Assembly (NCBI RefSeq): GCF_007859755.1
Contig: NZ_SJPF01000007.1
Span: 97,740 to 150,295 of the forward strand
From: Blastopirellula retiformator
GTDB lineage: Bacteria > Planctomycetota > Planctomycetia > Pirellulales > Pirellulaceae
Reading direction: 5' to 3'
DNA length: 52,556 nt
Part shown: positions 1 to 8,260 of the stretch, in pieces
Layout of the letters: every line of letters begins with the position of its first letter
Position numbering within the stretch: the stretch's first letter is position 1
The notes under the pieces: generated by a model
Databases searched by the model: none
What the model saw: the letters and a program-made list of their open reading frames with translations, nothing else
What the model was told of the DNA's origin: nothing
Translations under genes and position numbers: made by a program

Positions 1-890
1 TTGTGCGGCGTGCACTTCACGCAGACAAGTCGAACCAGATGATCGGGGCGATCTTCCTTCTTGCTCGTCTTGCCAAGCAGCACGGTCTGATCGCTCAGCA
101 CGCCTGCGGCTCGATCGCCATCGGTCAGCGGATGTTCTTCGAGCACGTCATACTTCGAGTTGTCGCGCAGGCGACAGAGATAACTGCTGCCGCGCTGATC
201 GATTGCGTTCAGCAGTTTGAACTTGGCGTAGCCGCGATCCATCGCATAAATCTTGTCCGCCTCCAGCGAACGCGCAAGCACCGCCCGCTCGTCGTTTTCG
301 CCGCCGCCGTTAGGCGTCACGGTGATCGATTGCGGCGTGAAACTGGCGACCTCGAAGTGCGTGTGCAGTCGCCAACGCACAACGGCCGAACCGGTCGTCT
401 GCTTCAACAGCGTCGCGGCCATGATCGACGGCAACGCGTTCACTACGCTACCATCGACGGCGATCAGCCCTTGCGCGAATTTCGCCGCTTTGGCGTCGAG
501 TTTTCCGGCTTGAACCTGCTCGGTCAGCAGTCCGATAATGGCTTTCAGCCGTTCCGGATCGAACAGCCGAGCACTTTCGGAAAGCGAGCCAAGCGACGCT
601 TTCTCGTTGCCAAGTTTCTGCTGAACCTTGGTCAGTTCGCTTGCCTGTGAAAGTGCTCGCAGACTAGAAATGCCGGGGTTCAAAACGTAAAGCAACACCA
701 GCAGGCAATACTGATCGAAGTGCAACGTGCGGTTGCCAGCGACATCGCGCTCCGTCCCCTCGTCATGCAGTTGGGCCAACAACGGCCGCAACTTGGCAAA
801 GTACTTCAGGCCTTGCACACGGATCGGTTGCTGGTCGTCGGCGCTAGCAGGCGGGGTCGCCGATTTCCGTTTTTTTGAAGACTTCCGCAC
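1..890 (-). CDS. IS4-family DDE transposase, 3' end outside window
   Basis: Reading the minus strand from a GTG at 890 gives 296 uninterrupted codons that run off the left edge. The frame has a stop just upstream of that GTG, so the start must be the GTG or a nearby alternative codon. The middle reads like an IS4-type catalytic core: a first acidic block (GLIAVDGSVVNALPS), then a second block with MDRGYAKFKLL, followed by the YLCRLRDNSKYDV segment typical of the family. The third catalytic acidic residue would lie outside the window. The N-terminus is lysine/serine rich, as in DNA-binding leaders. No internal stop or frameshift is seen, so the copy may be intact. IS4 transposases move DNA by cut-and-paste. 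Confidence 0.85.
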   Translation of the reverse strand, partial: MRKSSKKRKSATPPASADDQQPIRVQGLKYFAKLRPLLAQLHDEGTERDVAGNRTLHFDQYCLLVLLYVLNPGISSLRALSQASELTKVQQKLGNEKASLGSLSESARLFDPERLKAIIGLLTEQVQAGKLDAKAAKFAQGLIAVDGSVVNALPSIMAATLLKQTTGSAVVRWRLHTHFEVASFTPQSITVTPNGGGENDERAVLARSLEADKIYAMDRGYAKFKLLNAIDQRGSSYLCRLRDNSKYDVLEEHPLTDGDRAAGVLSDQTVLLGKTSKKEDRPDHLVRLVCVKCTPH

Positions 891-995
891 GATAAAATGT
901 CACTGCATCCAAGGTTGAAACCAAGCTTCGCCCTGCCAATGTGGCACGGCGAAATGGAATTAATTTGAATGCGCAAATGGCGTGCCGAACGGTAT
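1..995 (-). mobile_element. IS4-like insertion sequence, upstream end inside window
   Basis: The element carries the transposase read on the minus strand. Its promoter-side boundary is placed at or just before 995, because from 996 the sequence is the interior of a palindromic repeat that occurs complete at 6341-6391 and 37012-37062. About 105 bp lie between the transposase start and this junction. The other end is outside the window, so terminal inverted repeats and target duplication cannot be compared. Confidence 0.6.
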
Positions 996-1026
996 TGCCA
1001 CGAGGGCATTTTTCAACAGGCAGCTA
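996..1026 (+). repeat. Truncated copy of 51-bp palindromic repeat
   Basis: This stretch matches the right part of the repeat seen complete at 37012-37062 and, inverted, at 6341-6391: TGCC, a five-base loop, GGCATTTTTCA, then ACAGGCAGCTAG. The left arm of the hairpin is missing and is replaced by the end of the IS4-like element. This suggests that the element inserted into the left arm. Confidence 0.7.
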
Positions 1027-1440
1027 GAGCGGTTTTCTTCAATCTTTAGCGTTCTGGCTGGTTGCGGCCGCGCTGGTCGGCGTTGAACTGCATCGACGAA
1101 TCTTTAGGATTCGCCTTGACCAGCTTGCCTCACCAACGCCAGAAACGCTACAGCTATCAGAAAAACGCGCTCGTGGACAAAAGAACCGTTTCGTTCGCCG
1201 CCCACCCCTGTCGCAGCACCCCGCACTCCACCCATTCTTCGCAACCTTCCCGCCTGGACATCAATTGCAATTGCTGCGGTTGTTTATTTTTTGAACTTGC
1301 CACCTCCACTCCCTCCCGATAGAGTATTTCGGCTACCCCATCGAGCCTGGCAGCCCACGCCACCTGACCGCGGGAAATCGCTTCCCTGATCCACAAGCGA
1401 TCTGCAACACAAGTCAATCTGAAACCACGGACGGTTCAAA
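1027..1440. other. Intergenic, no gene recognised
   Basis: About 410 bp between the interrupted repeat and the FkbM-type gene. Overlapping short frames exist on both strands, but they lack ribosome-binding sites and any recognisable domain. I see no RNA gene or strong terminator. The promoter of the downstream methyltransferase gene presumably lies here. Confidence 0.5.
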
Positions 1441-2280
1441 ATGACGACCCAGGTAATTTACGATCTTGGCGCCAACAATGGCGGTGACATTCCGTACTAC
1501 CTGTTGAAGGGCGATCTGGTCGTCGCAGTGGAAGCGAACCCGGCGCTTTGCGACTTGATCCAGGCGAAATTTAAGGTCGAGATCGAGCAAGGCCGCCTGG
1601 TCGTCGAAAACTGCGTCGTCAAAGCGGAAGGGGAATCAGGCGAGGTCGACTTCTATATCCACAACGTCCATCACGTCCTGAGCCAGTTGCCTCGGCCCGA
1701 CGCCGACGTCATCGACGGTTACGAACAAGTTTCGCTCCCCTCGAAAACGATCGCCGACATCATCGGTCAGTATGGCCCGCCCCATTACATCAAGATCGAC
1801 ATCGAGCATTACGACGCCCAGATCTTGCGGGCTCTGTTCGCCGCCGACATTCGCCCTCCCTACATATCGTCCGAGTCGCATTCGATCGAGATCTTTGCGC
1901 TGCTGGTCGCCCAAGGAGGCTACGACGCCTTCAAACTAGTCGACGGCCGCACCGTGGCCGAAGTCTACGCCAACCACACGATCACTTCCCACCAAGGCGA
2001 AAAGATCGCCATCTCGTTCCCCGGCCACGCCGCCGGACCGTTTGGAGAAGATGTTGAAGGCCCCTGGATGTCAGGCAGCGACTTCGTCCAGGTCCTGGCG
2101 ATCGAAGGGCTCGGCTGGAAAGATATCCACGCCACCCATCGCCATCAAGCGGCGACCAAACCGGCGTCGCTGCTGAAACACCTGGTTGGCTACGTCGACC
2201 GCAAATCGAAAGCGAAATCGCGGGAGATGATCAAGCGGTTCGGAAAGGCGCTGCCGTGGGGCAGACGCTCGGCGGCGTAA
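1441..2280 (+). CDS. FkbM-family SAM-dependent methyltransferase
   Basis: A 279-residue protein. The N-terminus carries the SAM-binding glycine motif (DLGANNGGD, residues 8-16), then VVAVEANP (about 27-34), the acidic loop that contacts SAM ribose. The central PHYIKIDIEHYD block (about 113-125) is the hallmark of FkbM-type enzymes, which O-methylate sugars, polyketides or other small molecules. The C-terminus is basic (KSKAKSREMIKRF) and may be a disordered tail. It stands alone, with the IS4-like element upstream and a convergent small gene downstream. The substrate cannot be deduced. The ATG start is preceded by only a weak Shine-Dalgarno-like sequence. Confidence 0.8.
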   Translation: MTTQVIYDLGANNGGDIPYYLLKGDLVVAVEANPALCDLIQAKFKVEIEQGRLVVENCVVKAEGESGEVDFYIHNVHHVLSQLPRPDADVIDGYEQVSLPSKTIADIIGQYGPPHYIKIDIEHYDAQILRALFAADIRPPYISSESHSIEIFALLVAQGGYDAFKLVDGRTVAEVYANHTITSHQGEKIAISFPGHAAGPFGEDVEGPWMSGSDFVQVLAIEGLGWKDIHATHRHQAATKPASLLKHLVGYVDRKSKAKSREMIKRFGKALPWGRRSAA

Positions 2281-2325
2281 CGCACTCGTGAAAGTCAGCC
2301 GCTGGACTGACGCGGAACAAGTCGT

Positions 2326-2673
2326 TTACAACTTGTCTTCAAAATTGGCGCCGACCTCCGCCTTCCACCCGCGGCTCTCAAATACCGCCTTCAGATCGCG
2401 TGCCAGTCGAATCTGTTCCGCTTCCTGAATCGTCGGCTTCGTCGGCGACGCCTGAAGCTCAAAGCCGTAGAACAAAAAGCCATCCTCTCCGCTCATCTTC
2501 GCCTGATCCGCGTCGGAATTGGCGAAGATATCCACAAAGTTACCCCGCAAATCAGCACAACGCGCCGGGCCTCCGCCTGAGTCGGGAAACGGAGTCCGAA
2601 TTGCGTCGACAATCTCCTGATCGCTCGACGGGCCGTCGATCATGATAATGAATTGCAGCGTGTATTCAGGCAT
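2326..2673 (-). CDS. Hypothetical 115-residue protein
   Basis: I do not recognise this family. The product is acidic and soluble, without signal peptide or membrane segment. It opens with a beta-strand-like stretch (EYTLQFIIMID) and has alternating polar and hydrophobic segments that suggest a small alpha/beta fold, ending in a helix rich in charged residues (EQIRLARDLKAVFESRGW). It is convergent with the FkbM-type gene and lies 85 bp downstream of the Imm49-like gene on the same strand. The two might be co-transcribed, and small unknown genes beside immunity-like genes are often immunity proteins themselves, but nothing in the sequence proves this. Confidence 0.55.
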   Translation of the reverse strand: MPEYTLQFIIMIDGPSSDQEIVDAIRTPFPDSGGGPARCADLRGNFVDIFANSDADQAKMSGEDGFLFYGFELQASPTKPTIQEAEQIRLARDLKAVFESRGWKAEVGANFEDKL

Positions 2674-2758
2674 CGGAAATTCTTCGGCGGTGACGTCGCT
2701 TATTCATGCGGATCTAATCACGATTATCACATCGGCGCCGTCTTCGCAAATCTGGGGT

Positions 2759-3592
2759 TCAGAGCAGTAGATCGCGAGGATAACAAACCCGTTCGGGCAA
2801 ATCCTCAAATTCAATCAGCCTACGATCCAGCGCCAAGCGGCTTAATCCCAGCCCGAAGATGCAGAGAAAGTGATCGATGTCGGTATGGAACTCGTAGGAG
2901 GTCCGGCGGCAATTATTCTTTTCGTGCCAATCCAGCAGCGCATTGAGCGATTCCAGGAACATCCGAGGATCGTTCCAGCGAATCGCAATTTGCATCTCCG
3001 CCATCCAACGCCCCCGCTTGGCGCTCATCGGCAGATTTACTCCCTTCGGTTTTTCCGCCAGGCCATCCTCTTCGCCCAGCAGCAACGGTTTGAACGCCCG
3101 CACCAGTTTCACTTCATAGGGGCGGCACGTCGAGGAGGTCGGGCTGACGAATCTCGCCTTGCGCGGCTCCGCTTCCCGCTGCGTTAGCTGCGCCGCTAGT
3201 TCTTCTCGACCTGACAATAGCGCAGAGCAAATGCCGAAGAGCTGATGCCGTGAATTCGTCAGACTGTAATCCTTCTCGCCGGCGGCGTTGCGATTCACTT
3301 CGGGATGCGGCGTAGTTCCTCGTAAATCGAGCACCGATAGGTAAGACTCTGCACAACGCTCGCAAGCCTCAGACACTTCCGCCAGCGGATAGCCGAGCGC
3401 GTACTTCAACAAGCCAATCGCCCTGTATTCAAGGCACAACGAGTAGTACCTGCCCTGTAACCGCTCGCTTTGCGGATTGTCGTCGATCCAGGCGATGCTC
3501 TGCTGCGCATATTCTTCGGCCTTGCGCAGAGTCCCAGGAAGCGACTCAAACATGCAATCGGTGATTCTAGGCGGATCGGTTGAGTCGGACAT
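2759..3592 (-). CDS. Imm49-like immunity-family protein
   Basis: I choose the ATG at 3592 (MSDSTDPPR, 277 residues); a longer frame begins at 3631. The protein is predicted all-helical, soluble and without a signal peptide. The C-terminal third has the pattern I associate with Imm49-type proteins: a helix with FLESLNALLDWHEK, then a hydrophobic GLGLSRLALDRRL segment and a short YPRDLL ending. Imm49 proteins are thought to neutralise toxins of polymorphic toxin systems. No toxin gene is visible nearby, so this would be an orphan immunity gene. The assignment is by pattern only; another helical-repeat protein is possible. Confidence 0.45.
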   Translation of the reverse strand: MSDSTDPPRITDCMFESLPGTLRKAEEYAQQSIAWIDDNPQSERLQGRYYSLCLEYRAIGLLKYALGYPLAEVSEACERCAESYLSVLDLRGTTPHPEVNRNAAGEKDYSLTNSRHQLFGICSALLSGREELAAQLTQREAEPRKARFVSPTSSTCRPYEVKLVRAFKPLLLGEEDGLAEKPKGVNLPMSAKRGRWMAEMQIAIRWNDPRMFLESLNALLDWHEKNNCRRTSYEFHTDIDHFLCIFGLGLSRLALDRRLIEFEDLPERVCYPRDLLL

Positions 3593-3878
3593 GGGAGAGA
3601 TCAACGTAGAGACAAGAGGCGCAGTTGGCAAACGCCCCTAGTAAACTCCGTCCCCGCTCCTCGTTCAAGCAGAATCTGCGATCATCCGGGGACCAAAGAT
3701 TTTGGCCGCAGATGGCTGTTGCCGAAAAGAGAGAGGGGCGGCGACGAGGCTTGGCTTTCGACGACCTGAAGCGGCGCGCTAAGCGAATGGACGCGACGCA
3801 ATCAGAATCTGCGTCACGAAGACATGCTCTTCTCGCGTGCGACGCGATAAGAACATGGCGCCAGCCGTGGCACACCGG

Positions 3879-4292
3879 TTATTCGCGGCCGCCTAGATTC
3901 GTAAAATCGTCGCCGCCGACGGCGGTGGCGTAGGCGATGGCGTGCGATCGGCAGTGGGAGATGCTGATCATGATGTCGAGGATGCCGCGGCGTTGGCTTG
4001 ACTCGAGGGCGCCGCCGCTGAGGTTGATGCGGGGTTTCCCGCCGAACAGGTTTTCTACCTCGACGTCGCGCCAGGTGATTCCTTTTATCCAGCCGGTGCC
4101 GATCGCTTTTAGCACCGCTTCTTTGGCGGCCCAGCGGCCGGCGTAGTGCTGGGTGGCCGCTTTTCGCGAGCTGCAGTAGTCGATCTCTCGCGGCGTAAAG
4201 ACGCGGTTGACGAACAGCTCGCCATGGCGTTCGATCATTTGGGCGATGCGGAGACACTCAATGATGTCGGTTCCGATTCCAATGACGTTCAT
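3879..4292 (-). CDS. acpS: Holo-[acyl-carrier-protein] synthase
   Basis: A 137-residue protein of normal AcpS length. It transfers 4'-phosphopantetheine from coenzyme A to the serine of acyl carrier protein, activating fatty acid synthesis in the cytoplasm. The N-terminal GIGTDIIE contains the Mg-binding aspartate (D9), and WAAKEAVLKA (about 54-63) contains the conserved lysine-glutamate pair (K57, E58). The later ISISHC block is also conserved. GGGGAG upstream of the ATG, about 6 bases away, supports this start. It is the last gene of a minus-strand run with trpS, 16 bp away, and pyrD. Confidence 0.93.
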   Translation of the reverse strand: MNVIGIGTDIIECLRIAQMIERHGELFVNRVFTPREIDYCSSRKAATQHYAGRWAAKEAVLKAIGTGWIKGITWRDVEVENLFGGKPRINLSGGALESSQRRGILDIMISISHCRSHAIAYATAVGGDDFTNLGGRE

Positions 4293-4308
4293 TGCTCTCT
4301 CCCCTGCC

Positions 4309-5280
4309 CTACTTCGCTGGCTTCAAGCCGCACGCTTCTTGAGCGCGAAGCAACACGGCGCCTGCCTGTTTGCGAGCGGCGGCGGCGCCATCGCCCAAGA
4401 TCTCGCGCACCTTGTCCGGCTGCGCGGCCAGCTCTTCGCGCTTGGCGCGGAACTCGCCAAAGTACTCGTCCGCCGCATCGGCCAACGCCTTTTTGACGTG
4501 ACCATAGCCAAAGCCCCCTTTGCGATAGAGGTCGGCCATTTCCTGCAGCGCGTCTGGCTGAGCGAACAAGCGATACAGCAGGTATAGATGATCCGATTCC
4601 GGATCTTTCGGATCTTCCATCGGCCGCGAGTCGGTCACGATCCGCATGATCTTCTTCCGCATCGCCTTGGCAGGCTCAAAGATCTCGATCGTGTTGTCGT
4701 AGCTCTTCGACATCTTCTCGCCATCAGTACCGACCACCTTGGCCGACGTGTCAAGCTGCTTCGCCTGCGGCAGGACAAAGACATCGCCAAAATGATGGTT
4801 GAAGCTTTGGGCCAGATCGCGGGTCACTTCGATATGCTGCACCTGGTCGGCGCCAACCGGCACGATGTTGGCGTCGTACGCCAAGATGTCAGCCGCCATC
4901 AACACCGGGTAGGTGAACAGACCGGCGCCGGCCGATAGCCCGCGGGCAATCTTGTCTTTGTAGGCATGGCAACGTTCGAGCAAGCCCATCGACGCGCCAG
5001 TCATCAAGATCCAGCAAAGCTCCGACACTTCCGGCACATCCGACTGCACGAACAGATTCGCTTTGTTCGGATCAAGGCCGAGCGCCAGCAGATCGAGCGC
5101 CGCGTCGAGCGTGTTCTGCTGCAGCCGCTCTTTGTCGCGAACGGTGGTCAGCGCGTGCAGGTTGGCGATGAAGTAGTACGACGCATCTTCGTTCTGCAGA
5201 TCGATGTACTGCCGAATGGCGCCGAAGTAGTTCCCCCAGTGGAATCTTCCGGTGGGCTGAATGCCAGACAAAACGCGCAT
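4309..5280 (-). CDS. trpS: Tryptophan--tRNA ligase
   Basis: A 323-residue class I aminoacyl-tRNA synthetase that charges tRNA-Trp with tryptophan using ATP. The Rossmann fold starts directly at [11 protein letters not shown]. The HIGH-type signature is HWGN (14-17) and the KMSKS loop is intact (189-193, followed by SYDN). The length is typical of bacterial TrpS. It sits between pyrD upstream (45 bp) and acpS downstream in what looks like a housekeeping operon. No T-box or trp leader is apparent. The ribosome-binding site before the ATG is weak. Confidence 0.96.
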   Translation of the reverse strand: MRVLSGIQPTGRFHWGNYFGAIRQYIDLQNEDASYYFIANLHALTTVRDKERLQQNTLDAALDLLALGLDPNKANLFVQSDVPEVSELCWILMTGASMGLLERCHAYKDKIARGLSAGAGLFTYPVLMAADILAYDANIVPVGADQVQHIEVTRDLAQSFNHHFGDVFVLPQAKQLDTSAKVVGTDGEKMSKSYDNTIEIFEPAKAMRKKIMRIVTDSRPMEDPKDPESDHLYLLYRLFAQPDALQEMADLYRKGGFGYGHVKKALADAADEYFGEFRAKREELAAQPDKVREILGDGAAAARKQAGAVLLRAQEACGLKPAK

Positions 5281-5325
5281 GATTTACGTACAGCGATGGA
5301 GGGAAGGAATGGGTCAGAAACTACG

Positions 5326-6291
5326 TTACGCCACCGGAGCGCCGGTGACGTTGGCTGGCGCCGGAGGCGCGGTTTGAATCGTGCCGATGATCTCAGCAAC
5401 CGACGCAGCGCCGATCTCGGCAAGTGCGCCCGGCAACTGATCGAGGATTCTGGTAGACACGGTCGGATCGTTGAAGTTCGCCGTGCCGATCTGCACGGCC
5501 GACGCGCCAGCGACCAGGAACTCCATCATATCGTCAATCGTGCCGATGCCGCCGATGCCGATCACCGGAATCTTGACGCGTTGGGCGATCTGATAGACGC
5601 AGCGAAGGGCGACCGGTTTGATGGCCGGGCCGCTTAGACCGCCCATGATGTTTCCCAGCAGCGGCTTCTTGCGCCGCCAATCGACCGCCATCCCTAGCAG
5701 CGTGTTGATCGCCGAAATGCCATCGGCGCCACCTTCTTCTGCCGCCGCGGCAACATCCGCGATGCGGGCAACGTTCGGCGTCAGCTTCGCGAGCATCGGC
5801 TTGCTGCAGTGAGGGCGAACGCCGGCGATCAGATCGCGGCAGCTTTCGGGACAGATGCCAAAGTCGACCCCGCCGCTGACATTGGGACAGGAGATGTTCA
5901 TTTCGATCGCGGCGACTTCGTCGTACTGCGACAGCCGCTCGGCCATTTGAGCGAATTCTTCGGCGGTACGGCCGGCGATGCTGACGACGGCAGGAGACCC
6001 CAGCGAGCCGAGATACGGCAAATGATGGTCGATGAACGCGTCGATGCCGTCGTTGTCGAGCCCGATCGAGTTCAACAGCCCGGCGGTCGTTTCGATCGTT
6101 CGCCAAGGAGCGTTGCCAGCCCGCGGGGCCTGAGTGATCGTCTTCGGGACAATGCCGCCGAGTCGACCGACATCGACCATGCCAGCCATTTCGCGCGCGT
6201 AGCCGAAGGTGCCGGAGGCGACCAGGATAGGATTTGCCAGTCGCAGAGAACCAATTTCGACCGACAAGCTGGCGGGCATGGGCAGAGACAT
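5326..6291 (-). CDS. pyrD: Dihydroorotate dehydrogenase, class 1
   Basis: A 321-residue TIM-barrel flavoprotein that oxidises dihydroorotate to orotate in pyrimidine synthesis. The N-terminus has NPILVASGTFGY, then the NSIGLDN block, and NISCPNV (about 143-149), whose cysteine is the class 1B catalytic base. Glycine-rich phosphate-binding loops for FMN (VIGIGGIGT and AVQIGTANF) are near the C-terminus. The cysteine base points to the class 1B type, which normally pairs with a PyrK iron-sulfur subunit, but no pyrK is in view. The final 20 residues (proline/alanine rich) are an unconserved tail. Expression with trpS and acpS is likely. Confidence 0.92.
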   Translation of the reverse strand: MSLPMPASLSVEIGSLRLANPILVASGTFGYAREMAGMVDVGRLGGIVPKTITQAPRAGNAPWRTIETTAGLLNSIGLDNDGIDAFIDHHLPYLGSLGSPAVVSIAGRTAEEFAQMAERLSQYDEVAAIEMNISCPNVSGGVDFGICPESCRDLIAGVRPHCSKPMLAKLTPNVARIADVAAAAEEGGADGISAINTLLGMAVDWRRKKPLLGNIMGGLSGPAIKPVALRCVYQIAQRVKIPVIGIGGIGTIDDMMEFLVAGASAVQIGTANFNDPTVSTRILDQLPGALAEIGAASVAEIIGTIQTAPPAPANVTGAPVA

Positions 6292-6340
6292 CTATCTACC
6301 AAAGGGGAACGAGCGGAACGACAAGCGTTCATCCTATCCC

Positions 6341-6391
6341 CTAGCTGCCTATTGAAAAATGCCCTCGTGGCATTTTTCAGCCTCGCCAGGC
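6341..6391 (-). repeat. 51-bp palindromic repeat, complete copy
   Basis: The core is a perfect inverted repeat, TGAAAAATGCC (6353-6363) and GGCATTTTTCA (6369-6379), separated by five bases and flanked by CTAGCTGCCT and CCTCGCCAGGC. The same unit appears in opposite orientation at 37012-37062 and truncated at 996-1026. The GC stem flanked by A and T runs resembles a bidirectional terminator. Here it lies between the small lipoprotein gene and pyrD on the minus strand. Confidence 0.8.
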
Positions 6392-6530
6392 GGAGAGCAG
6401 AGCTTGTTCCGGCTCGCAAAACAACGACCTACGTCGCCATCCTGGGATCGCAATCGGGCGATCGAGCAGCCCGTCCAATAGAATCAACGCGCTGCCAAAA
6501 CCAATAGCGACAATGCGGCGCAGTAGCGCA

Positions 6531-6551
6531 CGTCTCCCCTGCCGGGAGACG
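6531..6551 (-). terminator. Stem-loop downstream of lipoprotein gene
   Basis: A perfect 8-bp stem, CGTCTCCC and GGGAGACG, with a 5-base loop lies 46 bp past the stop of the small lipoprotein gene on the minus strand. There is no U run directly after it, so a role in transcript-end processing is as likely as intrinsic termination. The rest of 6292-6596 holds only the palindromic repeat. Confidence 0.4.
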
Positions 6552-6596
6552 CGCTCACGCTATGCTACGCTTGTCCGCAGGTCGCAAACAGGCGGC

Positions 6597-6815
6597 TTAG
6601 ATAATGCCGCCGTGGGTGCGATACGGCTTCAAGTGGCTCGGCTGGTCCAGGAACCAGATCCGTTCCCACTCGTCGAGGACCGTGCGCAGATCTTCCGACG
6701 TGTAGAGCAATTGGTTGGTACGACGCGCGGGATCGGCCGAGTAAATCGGCACGAAGCAACCGACGTTCGCCATCAAGCTTACGCCCAACAGGGCGCCCAG
6801 GATCAACTTGCGCAT
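6597..6815 (-). CDS. Small putative lipoprotein
   Basis: A 72-residue product. The start is supported by GGAGG six bases before the ATG. The N-terminus is a lipoprotein signal peptide: basic RK, hydrophobic LILGALLGVSL, then MANVGC with the lipidated cysteine at about position 20. The mature part is only about 53 residues, contains two tryptophans (ERIWFLDQPSHLKPYRTHGG) and has no recognised domain. It probably sits on a membrane facing the periplasm. Function is unknown. It lies between the HU gene and pyrD on the same strand. Confidence 0.7.
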   Translation of the reverse strand: MRKLILGALLGVSLMANVGCFVPIYSADPARRTNQLLYTSEDLRTVLDEWERIWFLDQPSHLKPYRTHGGII

Positions 6816-6969
6816 TGCATTCCTCCATGAAGCAGCGGCCTTGATGCGACTCCAAACGGCCGCACGGGTACCGACAAGCGTGATTTAGGTAGCGCAGCCG
6901 AGAATCCGATCGCGGCAAACGCTTATACAGATAGATCTTAGCTCGCGTCAACGTGCGACGCGTGATTGA

Positions 6970-7395
6970 TCAATGATCGAAATCGCCTGGCGGGGGGGCG
7001 AATGTATTGGTTGGGGGTTCGGGAGGTTGCTGGCCAGAGGGGTTCGGAGAACCGCCCATCATGTCCATGTTCCCGGAGGCCATCGCTTCGGCCTCTTCGC
7101 GGCGTCGTTCCGCCTCTTCCATTTGGCGGACGCGTTCTTCCATCTCCTTACCAGGCTTGAAGGTTACGACGAATTTCGACGGAACATAAACCTTCTCACC
7201 GGTCCGCGGATTACGCGCTTTGCGGGCCGCACGCTTTTTGACTTCAAACACGCCAAAGTTTCGCAACTCGATTCGACCATCTTCCACCAAGGTATCAACA
7301 ATGGCGTTGAACGTCTTTTGGACGATTTCCTTGGTTTTCAGCTGGGTGAGACCAATTTCCTCGGAAATGGTCTTCACGATCTCTTTCTTGGTCAC
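6970..7395 (-). CDS. HU/IHF-family DNA-binding protein with C-terminal tail
   Basis: The GTG at 7395 is chosen because AGGAG lies seven bases upstream; an in-frame ATG at 7452 has no such site. The product has 141 residues. Residues 1 to about 92 are a full HU/IHF fold: a helical dimerisation half ([16 protein letters not shown]), then the beta arm with [11 protein letters not shown] and the [10 protein letters not shown] segment that grips the DNA minor groove. Normal HU stops near residue 90. Here a charged helix ([20 protein letters not shown]) and a proline-rich end ([17 protein letters not shown]) follow. It compacts or bends DNA. Whether it pairs with itself or another HU is unknown. 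Confidence 0.88.
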   Translation of the reverse strand: MTKKEIVKTISEEIGLTQLKTKEIVQKTFNAIVDTLVEDGRIELRNFGVFEVKKRAARKARNPRTGEKVYVPSKFVVTFKPGKEMEERVRQMEEAERRREEAEAMASGNMDMMGGSPNPSGQQPPEPPTNTFAPPPGDFDH

Positions 7396-7777
7396 GACGC
7401 GGCTCCTGATCGAGTTTTTTGGGTCAGTCAAACGACCCCAACGTCGCTCCAAGTGTAGGTGTCATAAGCACTAGAGTCAAGATCAATCACGACTTAGGCG
7501 AATTCTCTCGCCCAGGTCGTCACGCTCCCACGCGAAAAACCGTTCGCGTTTGAGACGTGGATAAATCTTAGTAAGTTTCGATTGTCAAAGAGCTTACGAG
7601 CCAAACAATGACTCGGGGACAACTCGCCATGCCGTAAGTCCTTACTGCAGAACAAGTTTGACCGCCAAAATCGTCGTCACGCACTTCGTACGCCGCAGAC
7701 TGCTGACAGCACCCACTAGACGTTATCGGCGTCACAATCGTCAATCTTGAACTCTTCCGTTCGATTCGGGGAATTGA
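7396..7777. other. Intergenic upstream of HU gene
   Basis: About 380 bp between the HU gene and the YkgJ-type gene, both read leftward. I find no convincing ORF, tRNA or intrinsic terminator. It contains a candidate minus-strand promoter for the HU gene, listed separately. Confidence 0.5.
7561..7588 (-). promoter_or_regulatory. Candidate promoter for HU gene
   Basis: On the minus strand there is a perfect TTGACA (7583-7588). About 16-17 bases further is the AT-rich ATTTAT/TTTATC, a poor match to the -10 consensus. This would place the start of transcription about 160 bp ahead of the GTG codon. Only the -35 box is strong, so the call is tentative. Confidence 0.3.
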
Positions 7778-8194
7778 TTAGATCCGAATCTGACTGCGAC
7801 GCTCGTCAATTTCTTCCAGCTGATAGAGGGGGCCCTTGCCGCTCCCAGGGCACATTTCGCAGGTCGCTTTCCAATCTTCTTCGGTCCGAATGTTGGAATC
7901 CCAAAACGGCCAGGTTTTGCATTGCCGCGGACGTGCGGTGTAAACGGTACAGCCCCGCGACTGCGTATCGAAGAAGACGCACTCGCCGCCGCCATACTCT
8001 CGCAGGCTTTTTCGCAGGCCCACCTTCCGTACGTACGCCGTTTCAAATTGATCGACCGAAAGCTCGACGCACGCCGCAAGTTGCGCGATTTCTTCGTCAT
8101 TTACCCACACATAGCCAGGGGCGCCGGTGCAGCAGTCGCCGCACTGCGAGCACTCGAAACGCAACCCATCGCGATACCAAGGTGAGTCTGACAT
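7778..8194 (-). CDS. YkgJ-family cysteine-cluster protein
   Basis: The ATG at 8194 (MSDSPWYRDG, 138 residues) is preceded by AAGGGA; a longer frame starts at 8239. The protein has the cysteine pattern of the YkgJ/CxxCxxCC family: FECSQCGDCCTG near residue 14-25, a middle CVFFDTQSRGCTVYTARPRQCKTWPF block, and C-terminal CEMCPGSG. The cysteines likely bind zinc or an iron-sulfur cluster. Members of this family have no firmly established general function. It lies 66 bp downstream of the cysteine desulfurase on the same strand and may be the last gene of the moa run. Confidence 0.8.
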   Translation of the reverse strand: MSDSPWYRDGLRFECSQCGDCCTGAPGYVWVNDEEIAQLAACVELSVDQFETAYVRKVGLRKSLREYGGGECVFFDTQSRGCTVYTARPRQCKTWPFWDSNIRTEEDWKATCEMCPGSGKGPLYQLEEIDERRSQIRI

Positions 8195-8260
8195 CGATTC
8201 CCTTTTGAACATAGCTGAAGCGAGGCCGCCTGCTAGCAAGAGCGGCCGGTCATAGCTGGA

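Noticed and set aside
3-650. Plus-strand frame of 215 codons at the left edge
   Set aside because: It is the antisense of the IS4-like transposase, which reads on the minus strand with clear family motifs.
3625-3933. 102-codon plus-strand frame
   Set aside because: Overlaps acpS in antisense and lacks a start signal or domain.
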